From: Ascaphus truei
Taxonomy: Eukaryota; Chordata; Amphibia; Anura; Ascaphidae
Direction: 5' to 3'
NCBI GenBank assembly: GCA_036426205.1
Contig: CM071573.1
Location: 40,276,606-40,340,605, forward strand
DNA: 64,000 nucleotides
Positions 48,445 to 60,250 of this stretch are shown here, piece by piece. Made by a program: the position numbers and the translations under genes. Numbering within the stretch: the first letter of the stretch is position 1; every line of letters starts with the position of its first letter. Under the pieces are notes generated by a model that worked only from the letters and a program-made list of their open reading frames with translations, was not told the DNA's origin and ran no database searches.

Positions 48445-48599
48445 CTGGAACCTGTCCATATTGTTTCTGGTATAAAGCAGGAAACGTGTGTTAATCTTCT
48501 CTGGTGTCCATGGTAATTTTGCAATGGGCCTTTCTTTGGTACCAGACCATGGCTTGTCATCTGAAAAGCAGCCAATTCTGTTGTAGCAAACCTTTTCTC
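48445..48599 (-). CDS. Lipase copy B exon 2
   Basis: 155 nt with acceptor ttttatag and donor CAG/GTGAGA, phase 1 to phase 0. It encodes [20 protein letters not shown], then [20 protein letters not shown] and [10 protein letters not shown]. There is no lesion. Relative to copy A it is nearer to the family consensus. It follows exon 1 at 59433 after a 10.8-kb intron filled by nested mobile DNA. No exon 3 was found between here and copy A. Confidence 0.93.
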
Positions 48600-49203
48600 C
48601 TATAAAACAAATCATGGTGTTGGAATTGTCCTAAGTGACTGGCGGTTGCAGTGTACTGGATGGCATCTCTAATACTCATTCAATATGGAGCCCTGAACAG
48701 ACTAAGGGGCCTATTCACAAAGCGGTGATAAAATCAGTGCATTGTCGCCCAACCTTGGGGCCTATGCACTAAGCGCCGGAAAAAAAAATCGCCATTGATT
48801 TGAAATTGCCATTTTTTTTTCCCACAAAAAAGTTTTTATTGGGTTATGGTACAGATCGAACATTGTTTAACAACACATTGTCTTCCCTCAGTGTCCACAA
48901 TCCCAAATTTTCCGTGTTTTCCCGCTCCGAACATCCGAACAATTATAGACATACAGGGCAAACCAACTGACAGACAAGACGAACAGCACAAACAATTGGG
49001 GGGGGGGGGGGAGGGGGGGAGGGGAAGGGAGGGGGGAGAGGCCGCACATGGAATAACTAGCGTCACTGTCTTCTTTCGTAGTCACACCATTCCAGCGCAG
49101 ACCTACCCTAAGGAGCGCTACTTCCTTTAACCGTCATCCCTACCTGTACCCAGTCTGATTACTGTCCGTACCGTTACTTCGGAGGAGAATGCATCTCAAT
49201 CTA

Positions 49204-52200
49204 TCAGGGCAGTATGGTGGTGGCATCCACCCCGGTGATGTCTGATTGGTCTAGCCACGGGGCCCAGACTTTTAGGAAGTTTGTGCCGGTGTCATTGACC
49301 AGACTTGTCAACTGCTCCATCCGGCAAATATACCAAATTCTGTTCCGAATTTTCGTAATTGTGGGTAAATCTGGTAGCTTCCACAATGCTGCAATTTCGC
49401 ACCTCATGGCTGTTGCAAAATGTGCAATTAATTTCTGTGCTGGTCTGCCCAGCCCCTGGGTGCGCCTGCCCAGCCCCCGGGTGCGCCTGCCCAGCAGGAA
49501 CAGCCAGGGGTCTAGGGGACCGCCATTCCGAGAAGTCTCTGTAGCCAATTTTGGATTTCCTCCCATAAAGGAGCCACTCTGGTGCAACCCCACAGCATGT
49601 GAAGTAAGTCTGCATGTTCCCCACATTGTTTAGGGCACAATGGAGGGTAATCTTTTACAAACTTTGCCAATCTCACTGGGGTAAGGTACCACCGCATTAG
49701 GACCTTATATGCAATCTCCTTCAAAGTAGTGCATATGGAGCTTTTAGCTGCTGCCAGTACTATTGTGGTCCAGTCCTCGTCATCTATCGTCTCCCCTGAG
49801 TCCGATTCCCATTTGTTCCTGTAGCTAAGTTTGGTGTCGTCGTCAGATCCAGGACAGACCACCTCTCCGTAAATCCTAGACGTAAGTCCCGTGGTGTCCG
49901 TTCCTCTTGAACACAGCTGCTCAAAATTTGTACGCCGTGTGCGTTTTGGGATTTTTGTGTAGAAAGCTCTTCTCTGGAGGTATCTAAAAAATTCAGAGTT
50001 TGGCATCTCTGTTTCTGATTTAATTTGGTCAAAGGATTTTATTGATTGGCTTCCCTCCAGATGTAGTAGCCTCGTGAGGCCCTTTGTTTTCCATGTGACT
50101 AGGTTCTTACTCAACAGGCCCGGAGCGAAATCAGGGTTCCCCACAAAGGGGTCATGAAGGTGTGCTGGGTAGTAAGGGCACACCTATATCTGGTGTTCTC
50201 CCAAGTTGCCAACGAGCTACTCAGTGCGGCCAGCGGCTCTCTCATGGTCCCCTGAACCTTTTTTGGTAGCCAAATTAGATCTTGTAGATATACGGGGGCG
50301 CAGCATGCTTTTTCCAACTCCACCCATCTACGCAAACTAGGGTGCATATGCCACTGAATAATTTGGGTTAATTGGGCCGCTCTGAAATACGATATCAAGC
50401 AAGGTCCGCCATTCCTCCTCTAACTGTTGGTCTGATTAAAATACTAGATTTAATGCGTGGTGTTTTGTTACCCCAAACGAATTTCACCATGGAGGACTGT
50501 AAACGGAGGATGTCATCCTTGGCCACTTGTATCGAGAGGGTCTGGAAAATATACAAGATTCTGGGAAGAAAATTCATCTTGAGGCTCTGGATCCTGTCGA
50601 TCCATGAAATTGCGTAGCCCGACCAAATCCTGAGATCCTCCTTCAGAGTCCTTATAAGTTTGGGGTAATTGGCTTTATATTGGGCGTTATAATCTTTGGT
50701 GATATTAACCCCTAGGTATTTAATGGAGGAGGCTTGCCATTTGAAGTTAAAATTTAGATCAATTAGTTTTTCGGTGACCTTTGGCAGGTTTATATTTAAC
50801 GCTTCTGATTTGGTTTGATTGATCTTGAATCCCGAGATCTTGTTAAATTCACCCAACAGGCTGAAGACATTCGGCAGGGAGGTAAGGGGCTTTGATAACA
50901 TTAGGATAATATCATCCGCATACAGGGCCACCTTATGTGACTGCTCATTGATTTGTATTCCTGCTACTGGTATATCGGGGCTATTACGAATATGTGCCGC
51001 TAAGGGCTCTATACATAATGCGAAGATAAGTGGGGACAGGGGACATCCCTGCCTGGTGCCACTTCTTATCGGGAATTCTTCCGAAGGGAAGCCCTGGTGT
51101 CTGACCCTCGCCCTCGGTTCCCGATAAAGAGCCAGAATGGCGCCCAACATTCTCCCCCCTATGCTGAACTCCCCAAGCGTCTCTTTGAGGTAGGGCCAAT
51201 CAATTCGGTTAAAGGCCTTCTCGGCGTCCAGACTCAGTGCCATAGACGGGATATGTTTCCGTTGTGCCAAATCAATTAAGTCTATGATCCGTCTAGTATT
51301 GTCTGCCGCCTGCCTCCCGCATATGAACCCTACTTGATCGGGGTGGACCAGCTTTGGCATCACTGCATTTAGGCGGTTAGCCAACAATTTGGAGAACATT
51401 TTGGTGTCCGAGTTGATAAGGGATATCAGACGATAGCTTTTGCAGTCAGCTGGATCCTTCCCGGGTTTGGGGATCACTGATACAGACGCTTGGAGCATTT
51501 GGCCAGGTATAGGGGCACCTTCTAGGAATGAGTTAAACAGTTTCACCAGGTGAGGCACTAGGATTTTTCGGAATTTTTTGTAGTATAGATTAGAGAAGCC
51601 ATCCGGGCCTGGGGCTTTGGATGGCTTCAGTGATTTGATTACCTCAGTAATTTCCTCACCTGAAAAATCTTCCTGTAGTGCGTCCCTTTCTTTCCTGCCC
51701 AATCTGGGTAGTTTTGCTCCCTTTAAGAATGTTTTCAGCTGTGTATGAGTGTTCTCACAATGGGAGACTTTTGCCCCATCGTAGAGGGTCTAATAATAGG
51801 TTTTAAATTATTCCACGATTTGTTTGGGATCAGAAGTGAGGTCACCTGTTTTTGTTCGAATTGCCTGGATGTGAAAGTTACGTTTAATGTTCTTAAGTTT
51901 ATTGGCAAGTGGGGTATCTGGCTTGTTCGCTTTTTCGTAAAATTTACGCCTGGACCAGGTCATCTCCTTCTCAGCTCGGGAGGACATCAGTAAATTTAGT
52001 TTCGTTTTGGTATCAAGCCAGGCCTGAAGGGTCTGTGCTTGTTTGTTGTTTTTATGGAGGGCAGATAGGGCTGTCAATTCAGATTGTAGAATCTTAATCC
52101 TACGTTCCCTTTCTTTTTTCCGCCTACTCGCTATCCCTATGAGCTCACCTCGTAGAGTCGCCTTATGGGCCTCCCATAGAGTGGATTGAGATGTCACGCT

Positions 52201-53039
52201 ACCAACATTTTAATTGAAATATTCCCTGATTTTATCCCCTACTTTTTTTTCAATCTCGGGGATTTTTATTAGTAACTCATTGAGTTACTCATCCATGTCA
52301 CTCCTGGTCTGTCCAGTCTAAGGTCAGTGCACCGCAGCTCTACAGGTGCATGATCAGACCATGAAATATCATGGATTCCCGTATGGGAGATCTGCGAAAC
52401 CATTCTGTTGGACACAAAGAGGTAGTCTATCCTGCTGTAGCGGTCGTGTGGGTGTGAGTAGAATGTGTATTCTTTGTCGCCGGGGTGCTGCTCGCGCCAT
52501 ATGTCCACTAATCTATTAGCTTTAAGGCCGCGGGCCCAAGCTGCTCTACTTTGTGGGTGTTTAGCCCCGCTTGGTGTGCATTTATCAACCTGTGGGTCCA
52601 ACGTGAGGTTAAAGTCCCCCCCTAGTATTATACCGCCCTGCGCTACTCTGTGTAGGGTCGTAAAGAATCTGTCCAAAAAGGTGTCAGCCCGCTCGTTAGG
52701 AGCGTACACGTTTGCTAAGGTGAGAATTTGCCCTCGGACGACACCCACCACTATTATGAACCGACCATTTTTATCTCGTTTGGTGAGTTTAATATCTAGC
52801 GCAAGGCGGTTATGTACCAGGATCGCGACCGCTCTTTTCTTTTTGTTAGCTGCCGCTGATACCCAAGTTCGGTATCTGGCGTCGATGTGCTTTGGGGAGT
52901 TAGATTTAGAAAAATGCGTCTCCTGTAGTAGGATGATGTCGGGGTCGTGTTTTCTGTAGTCAGTCATAGCTAATCATCTTTTAAGGGGGCTATTGAATCC
53001 TTTCATGTTGTGTGAGATTACAGTGAAATCCCTACCCAT
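49204..53039 (-). pseudogene. LINE copy 3 ORF2: endonuclease-reverse transcriptase
   Basis: Starts MGRDFTVISHNMKGFNSPLK; an in-frame TGA follows at 52974-52976. The endonuclease motifs LQETHFSKSN, GGDFN, YSRIDYLFVSNRM and SWSDHA are present. The RT at 51702-50395 has [49 protein letters not shown] and YADDIIL. The C-terminal part (50183-49204) has CPKQCGEHADLLHMLWGC and ends VDATTILP. Four or more frameshifts separate the blocks. Confidence 0.93.
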
Positions 53040-53430
53040 CGGTGATGTCAGGATATTGCCCTGCGATGTAGGCTGGTGTGTCGACCGGAGTCCTCTGGGT
53101 CCAGGATGCTTCTCGTGCTCCTCTAGTCTGTGCGGGGGGGTAACAAAGGGGTACATACACAGGGAACAAAGAAAGAACAATACAAAGACAAATAAAACTT
53201 TCGGTGAACCATTGGGACTGAGTTCCCAAGGTCACCTGAATTGCCCCTTCTGGGGGTCCGGCCTGGGCAAGTCTGCTTCTGGTCTTGCTGATGCGCTCTT
53301 GGCCCATAGTTGCCGGCCCAGTGGGGTCTTGCATGGGTCCCTTGGGGTTGCCCCCCAAGTACCCATGTGGAGTCCCATGACGACGGTGGGCGTGTAGCCA
53401 CTTCTTCCCCCGCCCCCAACCAACAAACAT
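53032..53430 (-). CDS. Open frame of 132 codons overlapping the ORF2 start, LINE copy 3
   Basis: It ends in TAG within ATGGGTAG, where ATG is the ORF2 start: the same 8-nt overlap and relative frame as ATGAGTAA in copies 1 and 2, although the sequence is well diverged. It contains a hydrophobic stretch (ICLCIVLSLFPVYVPLC) at a position like that in copies 1 and 2. Function unknown. Confidence 0.35.
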   Translation of the reverse strand: MFVGWGRGKKWLHAHRRHGTPHGYLGGNPKGPMQDPTGPATMGQERISKTRSRLAQAGPPEGAIQVTLGTQSQWFTESFICLCIVLSLFPVYVPLCYPPAQTRGAREASWTQRTPVDTPAYIAGQYPDITDG

Positions 53431-54044
53431 TATAAACGATTACAACCATCCTAAACGAAAATATCCACATAGTCCGTGAAAAACGTAACTCAGCGCATGT
53501 TATAACCTGTTCCCGGCCCCCTAATCTATTGCACTCTACGTCTATTTGTCCCGTGTGCGAGGCCATCCCTCTAATCTCCTCCTTCTCTGGCCGCACGTGC
53601 AGAGTATATTGGGAGTACAGTAGGTGAATACTCTCATTGGTGTGGTTACTAAAGAACCCCCCCTCGTCTCTCTTTGTCCCTGGCTACCTCTGCGGTGGAA
53701 TCTCCGCTGGTGTGACATCTGATCCCCGCTATTTGCTTTCCCCTGTGAGTGGGCTCCCCTACTCTGTGCTATGCCTGGGGGAGATGTTGTGTTAATTTTG
53801 TAGGCTTGGGGTGCTGCCCGCTGTCATGCGAAGCCCTAGCGTGGCCTATTTGGGGCTTATCTGGGCGCCGGTCCTTTTCTAACTGCTGTGTCCCCCCACC
53901 GCCCTGTAGCGTCCAGTGTGAATCCCCGGTGACTGGCAGCTCCGTAGCTGTCCGTGTGTGCTCCGCTCCCCTTTTATATTGTGAGAGAAGTCCCCCCCTT
54001 GTGCCACCAGCGTCGGGCTGGCTCTGCTGCGCACCGGCTGTGCA

Positions 54045-54300
54045 CTTCCGGTCCCGGCGTGCCCCATCAAAGATGGCCGCTCGTCCATATCCGTTGACGT
54101 CCATCCGGTTCTCGTCATTCGGCTGCCGGATATCCTCGGAGGTGGATGTCTTCCCGCGCTGTCTTCCCGCGCTGAGCCCTTCTTCATCCGGTGATGTGCT
54201 GTTTATCCCAACAAGACCAGGAGCGCCTCCATCTTCGTGGGCATGCGTTCCACGGCCCCCTTCCGGGTTGTCTTCTGCCACGCACCGACAGGATTTCAGG
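54045..54300 (-). promoter_or_regulatory. CpG-rich inter-ORF island with YY1-like motifs, LINE copy 3
   Basis: YY1-like cores lie at 54067-54080 (tcaaagatggccgc) and 54225-54238 (cgcctccatcttcg), with gttgacgtcc and ttccgg sites. It has the same relative place as in copies 1 and 2. Confidence 0.35.
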
Positions 54301-54509
54301 TAGGTGCTTTGCCCTTTTGTTTTGCAGGTTACCGTGTCTTTTGGGGTCTTATGTGACACTTGTGAGGTGGTGTGGAGGCTTTGTGGGGCTTCTTCTGAGG
54401 GGGAAACCTCGCGCCTTCAAACATTTTATTACAGGTTGTCTGCCCCATTTTAACATGCGCCTCAACTTAGGCAACTGAACCAGGGAAAGTGTCTTTTTGG
54501 CTTGGCTGC

Positions 54510-55475
54510 TCATTCTTTCTCTGATTCACTCACTTCCCAAGTTTTCTTGGAGGTGGTGACCTGGTGCCATTCTGTGTCGGGCTCCGGTTCTTGCCGGGGC
54601 CCCGGCGCCAAACCTTCCTTCACCCCCAGTTTGCGGAGAAAGTCATTGCCCTCTTCCGGGTCTTTCATGGAGATGGCCCTCCCGTTTCTAATGACCATCA
54701 GGCCAAACGGGAAGGTTCATCTATAACGTATGGCTCTGTCAAGGAGGATTTTCATGACCGGCTGTAGCTTCTTGCGCCGGGCCAAGGTTATGGGGGACAG
54801 ATCCTGAAACAGCTGGAGTGCGGCCCCCTCAAACCGGCAGGCTCCCTCTCCCCTTGCCTTCTGGAAGATCGCTTCCCGGGTGCGGAAAAAGTGCATGCGG
54901 GCGATGACATCCCGCGGTTGGTCATTTGCCACCGGCCTACTCCTGAGGGCACGATGACACCTGTCCATCAGTAGCTCCGCCGCGGGAATGTCCAGGAGCA
55001 GGGTCGCCATCCAGCGGGTAAGAAAGTCCTCCACCTCCGTGATCTCCTCATGGATGCCGCGTATTCTAACGTTGCTGCAGCGGTCCCTGTTCCTGGAATC
55101 CTCCTGTCAGTCTGCCAGGTCCGAGATCTGGGCCTGCAGGTAGGAGGACCGCTTCTCCGCTTTCTTGATGTTTGCGGAGGCGGTCGCCATCTTATCCTCC
55201 AGGGCCCCCGTCCGTTCACCGAGGCCCTGCACCTCCTTCTTAAGCTCCTGGATCTCAGCCCGGAAGAGCGTCTTCATCCCGTTATACAGGCGATCAAAAT
55301 CACAGCGCCGTACTGGTTGCTGCTCCGGTGCCTCGTCCATATCTTCATCGCGGTCAGAACCCGAGCCCGCAGCGGAGCCCGGCGCCATTTCTGGTTCGGC
55401 ATCTCTTGCCGCAGATCGGCTGAGATATTTTCGTAAATCTCCTGTGTTTTTCTTTTTAGTTGATTGTGGAGCCAT
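54510..55475 (-). pseudogene. LINE copy 3 ORF1 with two in-frame stops
   Basis: One reading frame runs from MAPQSTKKKNTGDLRKYLSR through the coiled coil (LKKEVQGLGERTGALEDK), the RRM-like core and RRKKLQPVMKILL to the C-terminus ESEKE, about 321 residues. It is broken only by TGA at 55105-55107 and by TGA at 54717-54719, where the other copies have Trp. No frameshift is needed. Confidence 0.9.
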
Positions 55476-55861
55476 CTCTGCTATTTCCTTGTTAGTGTAG
55501 AAAAACGCTGGTTCAAAATTCAGTTTTTTATTGGTTGTAGTTGCTTTAAATCATTGGCAGGGGTGGGAGCTCACGGCTTATGAAGCTAGTCTCCTCACCA
55601 TCGCGCATGTGCCTCCGAAATTGCCATTTTTGACAGCGTTGCTATCGCAGTATGCAGTGATAGCAACATTTGCAAAAATGGCGAGTAGCCGGCGACGAGA
55701 TAATCGCCTCTTTGAAAATGGGTCACCCGGGGAATTCTTTCTGCTGCAGAGATACAGCTGTCTCTCCCTGCGCAAATCTCGCCCAAAATGTATTTATTTT
55801 TTAAAATTTTATTATTAGTGTATATATATATAGTGCAGGGGGGTCTCCTGAGAAAAACTGC

Positions 55862-56047
55862 GTTGATTTCAGGTCCGGGGACCCCCTGCTTTCCGAGATA
55901 CAGGCCCTGTTATGGGGTGCCGGTATCTCCTATGTATTTTATTCCCACGGTCACGTGACACAGGACATTTCAATGCATAGGAGATACCGGCACCCCATAA
56001 CGGGGCCTGTATCTCAGGAAGTAGGGGGTCCCGAGGCAGAAATCAAC
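55862..56047. repeat. Palindrome, ~73-bp arms, 41-bp spacer
   Basis: The left arm (55862-55934) contains gagatacaggccctgttatg and the right arm (55976-56047) its near complement (ataacggggcctgtatctc). It lies inside the Harbinger-like MITE. A diverged relative is in lipase intron 4 (15.0-15.7 kb). Confidence 0.85.
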
Positions 56048-56282
56048 ACTTGCTCCCGCACACTATTAATAAAAATTACATTAAAGCCTCTTCATTACCT
56101 TAGCGGATTGCTGCTAAGGCAATGAAGGGGTTAAGGCACAATAGCAGGTTTATTGAGGGAAGAGGGGGTGAGTGTAGGGGGTACTTCGCTCACTCACCCC
56201 TCTGCCCACAATAAACATTACAAAATGTAATAACCACCAATGCACAAGCATTTTAATTTATTTTAACACAGGATTTATATCA

Positions 56283-56610
56283 GAGGCCAGCGGGGGTCCC
56301 CACGGGTGTCCGGGGGTCCTCATTTGGTTCCTGCGGGTGTCTGTGGGTCCTCGGGTAATCCCCGGGGGAGTCCAGGGGTCCTCAGGTGGTCTATGCGGTG
56401 TCTGTGGGCCCTTGGGTGGTCCCTGCAAGTGTCCGTTCGCCTCCAGGTCATCCCTGCAAGTGTCCGGGAGCCCCACAGGGTCCCAGGGTGCCCCCGTGAC
56501 TGTCTGGAGGCCCTCGGGAGGTTCCCATGGGTGTCTGGGGGTCCTCGAGCGGTCCCCATGGGTGTCCGGGGGTCCTCGGTTGGTTCTCGTGGGCCCCCGC
56601 TGGCCTGCAG
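56283..56610. repeat. G-rich minisatellite (gtccccacgggtgtccggg units)
   Basis: About ten variants of a 30-36 bp unit containing gggtgtccgggggtcctc. Confidence 0.8.
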
Positions 56611-57004
56611 TACCAATCCTGTTGTAAAAAAAATAAATGTGGCATACATTTCAATAAATACCCCCCCCCCCCCCCCCCCCCAAACACATACAGTAAAGTA
56701 ATGGGCAAAATAACTATTATCCAGTTATGGATAATAGCTCATTTGACCATTATTAAATCAAACATTAGCCAGTCAGCATAAATATTATTATTTTTTTATT
56801 GTACTGTTGCTGCCCACGGAGGACAAGGACGGTGATGAGAATGAGGACAACCTTCATCATGGCCCAGGTAGGTGCAAGTTTTATTTACTTTATTCTGGCT
56901 GATGTTTTATTTTTAAATGGGCAAATGCACTATTATCCATATCTGGATAATAGTAATTTTGACCATTACTGTACTGTATATATTGGGGGGAGTATATTGG
57001 GAGA

Positions 57005-57225
57005 GTGTGGGCCGCAGGGACCACACAAGGACCCTCGGACACACGCGGGGACCACCCGGAGGCCCCTGGACACCCACAGGCACCGCCTGAGAACCACCAG
57101 ACACGCGCGGGGACCACCCAAGAACCCCTGGACACCCGTAGGGCCCCCAGACACCCGAGGGGCCCACCCGGAGACCCCCGGGGACCAACCGAACACCCCC
57201 GGAGACCCTCGCCGGCCTCTGATCT
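57005..57225. repeat. C-rich minisatellite, inverted partner of 56283-56610
   Basis: The units (ggaccacccggaggcccctgg, cacccgtaggg) are complementary to those at 56283-56610, so the two arrays form inverted arms of the MITE. Confidence 0.75.
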
Positions 57226-57540
57226 CACCCTCACCAGCCTTTAGCTGGTGCTAAAATATTGAGAGATTTTAATGACTGATAAACATATCACAGCTTTGTG
57301 AATAGCTACTAGTGGCAAAAAAGAAAGATTATGCCTTTCATTGGCCTATAGGACAATTTTTTTGCCTTTGGCTGTTAATTTGCATTAAAAAAAACATTAT
57401 AGCCCAATACTGCAGTGTTATCACTGCTTTGTAAATAGCAGATCAGGCAGGATATATAAATAGCAGATCAGGCAGGATCGCGTATAAGGACATTTATCGT
57501 CCATTAAACACTTAGCACCGCTTTGTGAATAGGCCCCTAA

Positions 57541-58102
57541 GACCGATTTAACTTTTCTACTTATGAAACGCATATACCCACATACAATTTAAATGAATAA
57601 ATATGATACATAAAATGATTTTATTGTGGCCCTCTAGACTTAAAGAACAATGTTAAAGACACTTATTAGTCATTAGTCATTGGTTAGCATCTAATTTTCT
57701 GTAGCTGTATCAATATGGAAATGGAGCTTCTGGCTCTAGTTGTTTTATTCTTGAATCGGAAATTAATTTGACACCCTTCCATCATAATGAATACACGCTC
57801 AATACCTCTATTCATTTTACAGAAGGGTACCTGTTCTCCACAAGATATCAGTTGTGAGAATTGTGAGTTGAAGACACAACATCTTAATCATTGTATGGCT
57901 CTATATCGTGATGTTGCCAGCTCTGGCACTAGATATACAATATATGTTTGGATTTAGCTTTCTTTTTAGCTAATTCTTTGCTTAGCACAGTGACTGTTCT
58001 ATGGCCTTTGCAATGCACGCTGATGCTGCTGGAAAGTTAAATGCCTTGTAAATTATAATTAAAGAAACAAACAAAAACACAAACTAAGTGCATATAAACA
58101 TA
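57541..58102. repeat. Segmental duplication block B, left part
   Basis: Matches copy A at about 19250-20362 once the copy A insertion at 19345-19888 is removed. It is intron 1 of lipase copy B. Confidence 0.8.
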
Positions 58103-59266
58103 TGTAAAAGGGTTCCCCCTGGCCCCCCTTACCTCTGCTTAGCGGGGGTCCCCTGCGCTGTGTCAGGGAGCTGCAGGGGTGAGCGCGTCGCCGGGGGCTC
58201 CCGGCGGCATCTGCAGTCCGGCGCCACCATTTTGTGTGCGTTGCGCATGCGCGGAAGCTCGCGCCTGCGCAGTGCAGCCCCAGGAAATGCGGTGGCCATT
58301 ACAGAGAGGGAGGCAGGTCACAGATGGCGCTCCATTGTGCAGGGATCCCTAGAAGTCGCGCATGCGCAGTTAGGGCGATGCAGCGCCCATGACATAGTTA
58401 CCAGGCTCAGTGGAGAGTAGCGGCGGCCATTACACATCGTACACGTGGTCCCAATGCTAAAGAGGTCCTGAGTGGACTACAACTCCCAGCAGCCTCTGGG
58501 GACTGCACTTTCACCCAGATCACATGCAGCCAGACACCCACTAAGACTGACAGATTCTACCTTAGGTAGGTGCACTGCCCCTTTAGTTATTTGTTACGTT
58601 CAAGGACACAACTGCAGTGCTGCGAGCCACTGACAAGTATGGATTGGGACCAGACCTACCTCATTCATAATAGAGACTATCTGACGGTGAGATCACCCAG
58701 AGGGGAAACCTCTGAATTGAAAGAGGACACCTGCGGATTCAGCGCTGGATGCAGACGGATCCTCTTATCGTTATTCTGCTGTACCCGGGTGAAGGAGCCC
58801 CGGGCAGGTGTACACCAAGTGCACCAACTATACACCATCTAGTGGGCAGCGCAGTGTCACACTTGAGTGGGGTTGTGGAACATTTGGGACTCTTGGGACA
58901 CTTGGGTATATGCTGGGGGGTTGCGACCCAGTGAGGCCAGGTTAAAGGGTGACACTGCTGTGTTGCTATTGTTGCTGTATGTGATGTTATGTTTTAGTGC
59001 ATATAGTAAACTGTTTTATCCATACCCTGGTGTAAGTACTTACTGTATGTGGTTCCTGTGTAAGGGGTTATTCTACACACTAGAATCCCTGCACAGGTGG
59101 AGGTGCTGTAAGCAGTACATTCCGAGATACACCCCAGTCTCCCAGTGGCAGAGGTTCAGGCCTCCTGTGAGCCTAACAGGTATTGCACCACACCTGGTAA
59201 CATATGTAGATTTCCCCACATGGTCCCTATCTGTGATTGGGGGCGGGGGAAACTGTGTTACACATA
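58099..59266. mobile_element. LTR-like insertion (1160 bp) in lipase copy B intron 1
   Basis: The insert 58103-59262 starts tgtaaaaggg and ends gtgttaca, flanked by cata on both sides. Copy A has the uninterrupted site (aaacatatagagtattg) at about 20355. The sequence includes a CpG-rich part with gcgcatgcgc motifs. No internal genes are present. It lies 119 nt beyond the exon 1 donor. Confidence 0.7.
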
Positions 59267-59384
59267 TATAGTATTGTGCATTCTGGTAACACTATGAGAC
59301 AGTAGAATATTACATAAAAGGAGACCACGTCAAATACAGAGTGTGGGGACATTTTTTTTTTATAAAAACACATTAATACTTTAC

Positions 59385-59433
59385 CCTTTACAGCTCCCAG
59401 GAAAAAGAGACCCACAGACCAGATTACCAACAT
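59385..59433 (-). CDS. Lipase copy B exon 1, coding part (signal peptide)
   Basis: [16 protein letters not shown] plus one base, donor G/GTAAAG. The possible acceptor before the ATG is the same as in copy A. No lesion is present. Confidence 0.92.
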
Positions 59434-60250
59434 CTACGGAGAAGCAAAAAGGAATTCAATAGCTATTGCTTCTAAAAGTCATTCCTGCTGTTATTTCAGT
59501 TGTTATATCCAGTGACAATTAAACATTTTAAAATAATTTATTTATAAATTGGGTGAATTCTGTCCATACAATAAACTTCAGAAATGGCACACCGTGCAAA
59601 AGAACAAAACAGAAGAAAGTGATTGAGCCACATTTGCTGAAGCAGGGATATCCTGAAAACCTGACCTGTTGGGGGTCATGAGGACTGGAGTTGAGAACCC
59701 CATCTGTACAGTATTCCTCCCTGTTCTTTCAGCATGAAGGTGGGTTGTCACTAACCTTTGTCCCAGTAGGTGCCAAAGCCAGCTGCAGTTTCATGAGGAT
59801 CTCACATTGTATATATACAATACTAGATAGGAGAAGTCAGGCCTTATATGGAATGCATTCTCCTGCATGTTTAAGTATTAAAAAGCAGAGAGGTGCGAAA
59901 TTGTCCAAAAATCATTTGTGAAATTGTAAAATGTTTTTTTTTTTTTCATTTGACTCCCTGCGAAAATGTTTTGGCAACCTTCAAAGGGCAAACAATGTCC
60001 CCAAATCAGTAAGCTTTCAGCAAAATATCGCCAGTGAGCGACTCATGGAGGTGTGTGTGCCTTATTACACTCTCAGAATTAACCAAATCTAACACTTTTA
60101 GAGAATTAAACCAACATTTCATTCAAAATCCTACGTGTTTTATAAATAAATCAGTTAGATAATACTTATTGCATGTTTCCCCCATCTCCCTTATTTTGCC
60201 ATATTTAATGATGTTGTAGGTATTAAGCTTCATTGGGTTGCTCTACCACT
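59434..60250. repeat. Segmental duplication block B, upstream flank
   Basis: Matches copy A at 20530-22060, with a ~690-nt deletion after 59620 that removed the left half of the shared MITE (right half remains at 59620-59701). The homology ends at gctctaccact. Confidence 0.85.

Larger units (their letters stand above)
48802..55631 (-). mobile_element. Tx1-like L1 LINE, copy 3, a different subfamily, with target duplication
   Basis: A 15-bp duplication (gaaattgccattttt) lies at 48802-48816 and 55617-55631. The 6.8-kb element has ORF1 (55475-54510), an inter-ORF region, a frame ending at the ORF2 start (53430-53032), ORF2 (53039-49204) and a 3' UTR with AATAAA. ORF1 and ORF2 proteins are clearly related to copies 1 and 2 but differ at many residues. 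Confidence 0.93.
48703..57540. mobile_element. Harbinger-like MITE (~2.0 kb) with nested LINE copy 3
   Basis: Inverted ends ggggcctattcacaaagcgg (48706) and ccgctttgtgaataggcccc (57537) are flanked by TAA on both sides (48703-48705, 57538-57540). Lipase copy A has the uninterrupted site at 19241-19250 (gactatgaca). The 3-bp TWA-type duplication suggests PIF/Harbinger. Inside, after subtracting LINE copy 3, lie a palindrome, two opposite minisatellites, a C21 run and an acidic coding-like stretch. There is no transposase. Confidence 0.8.
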
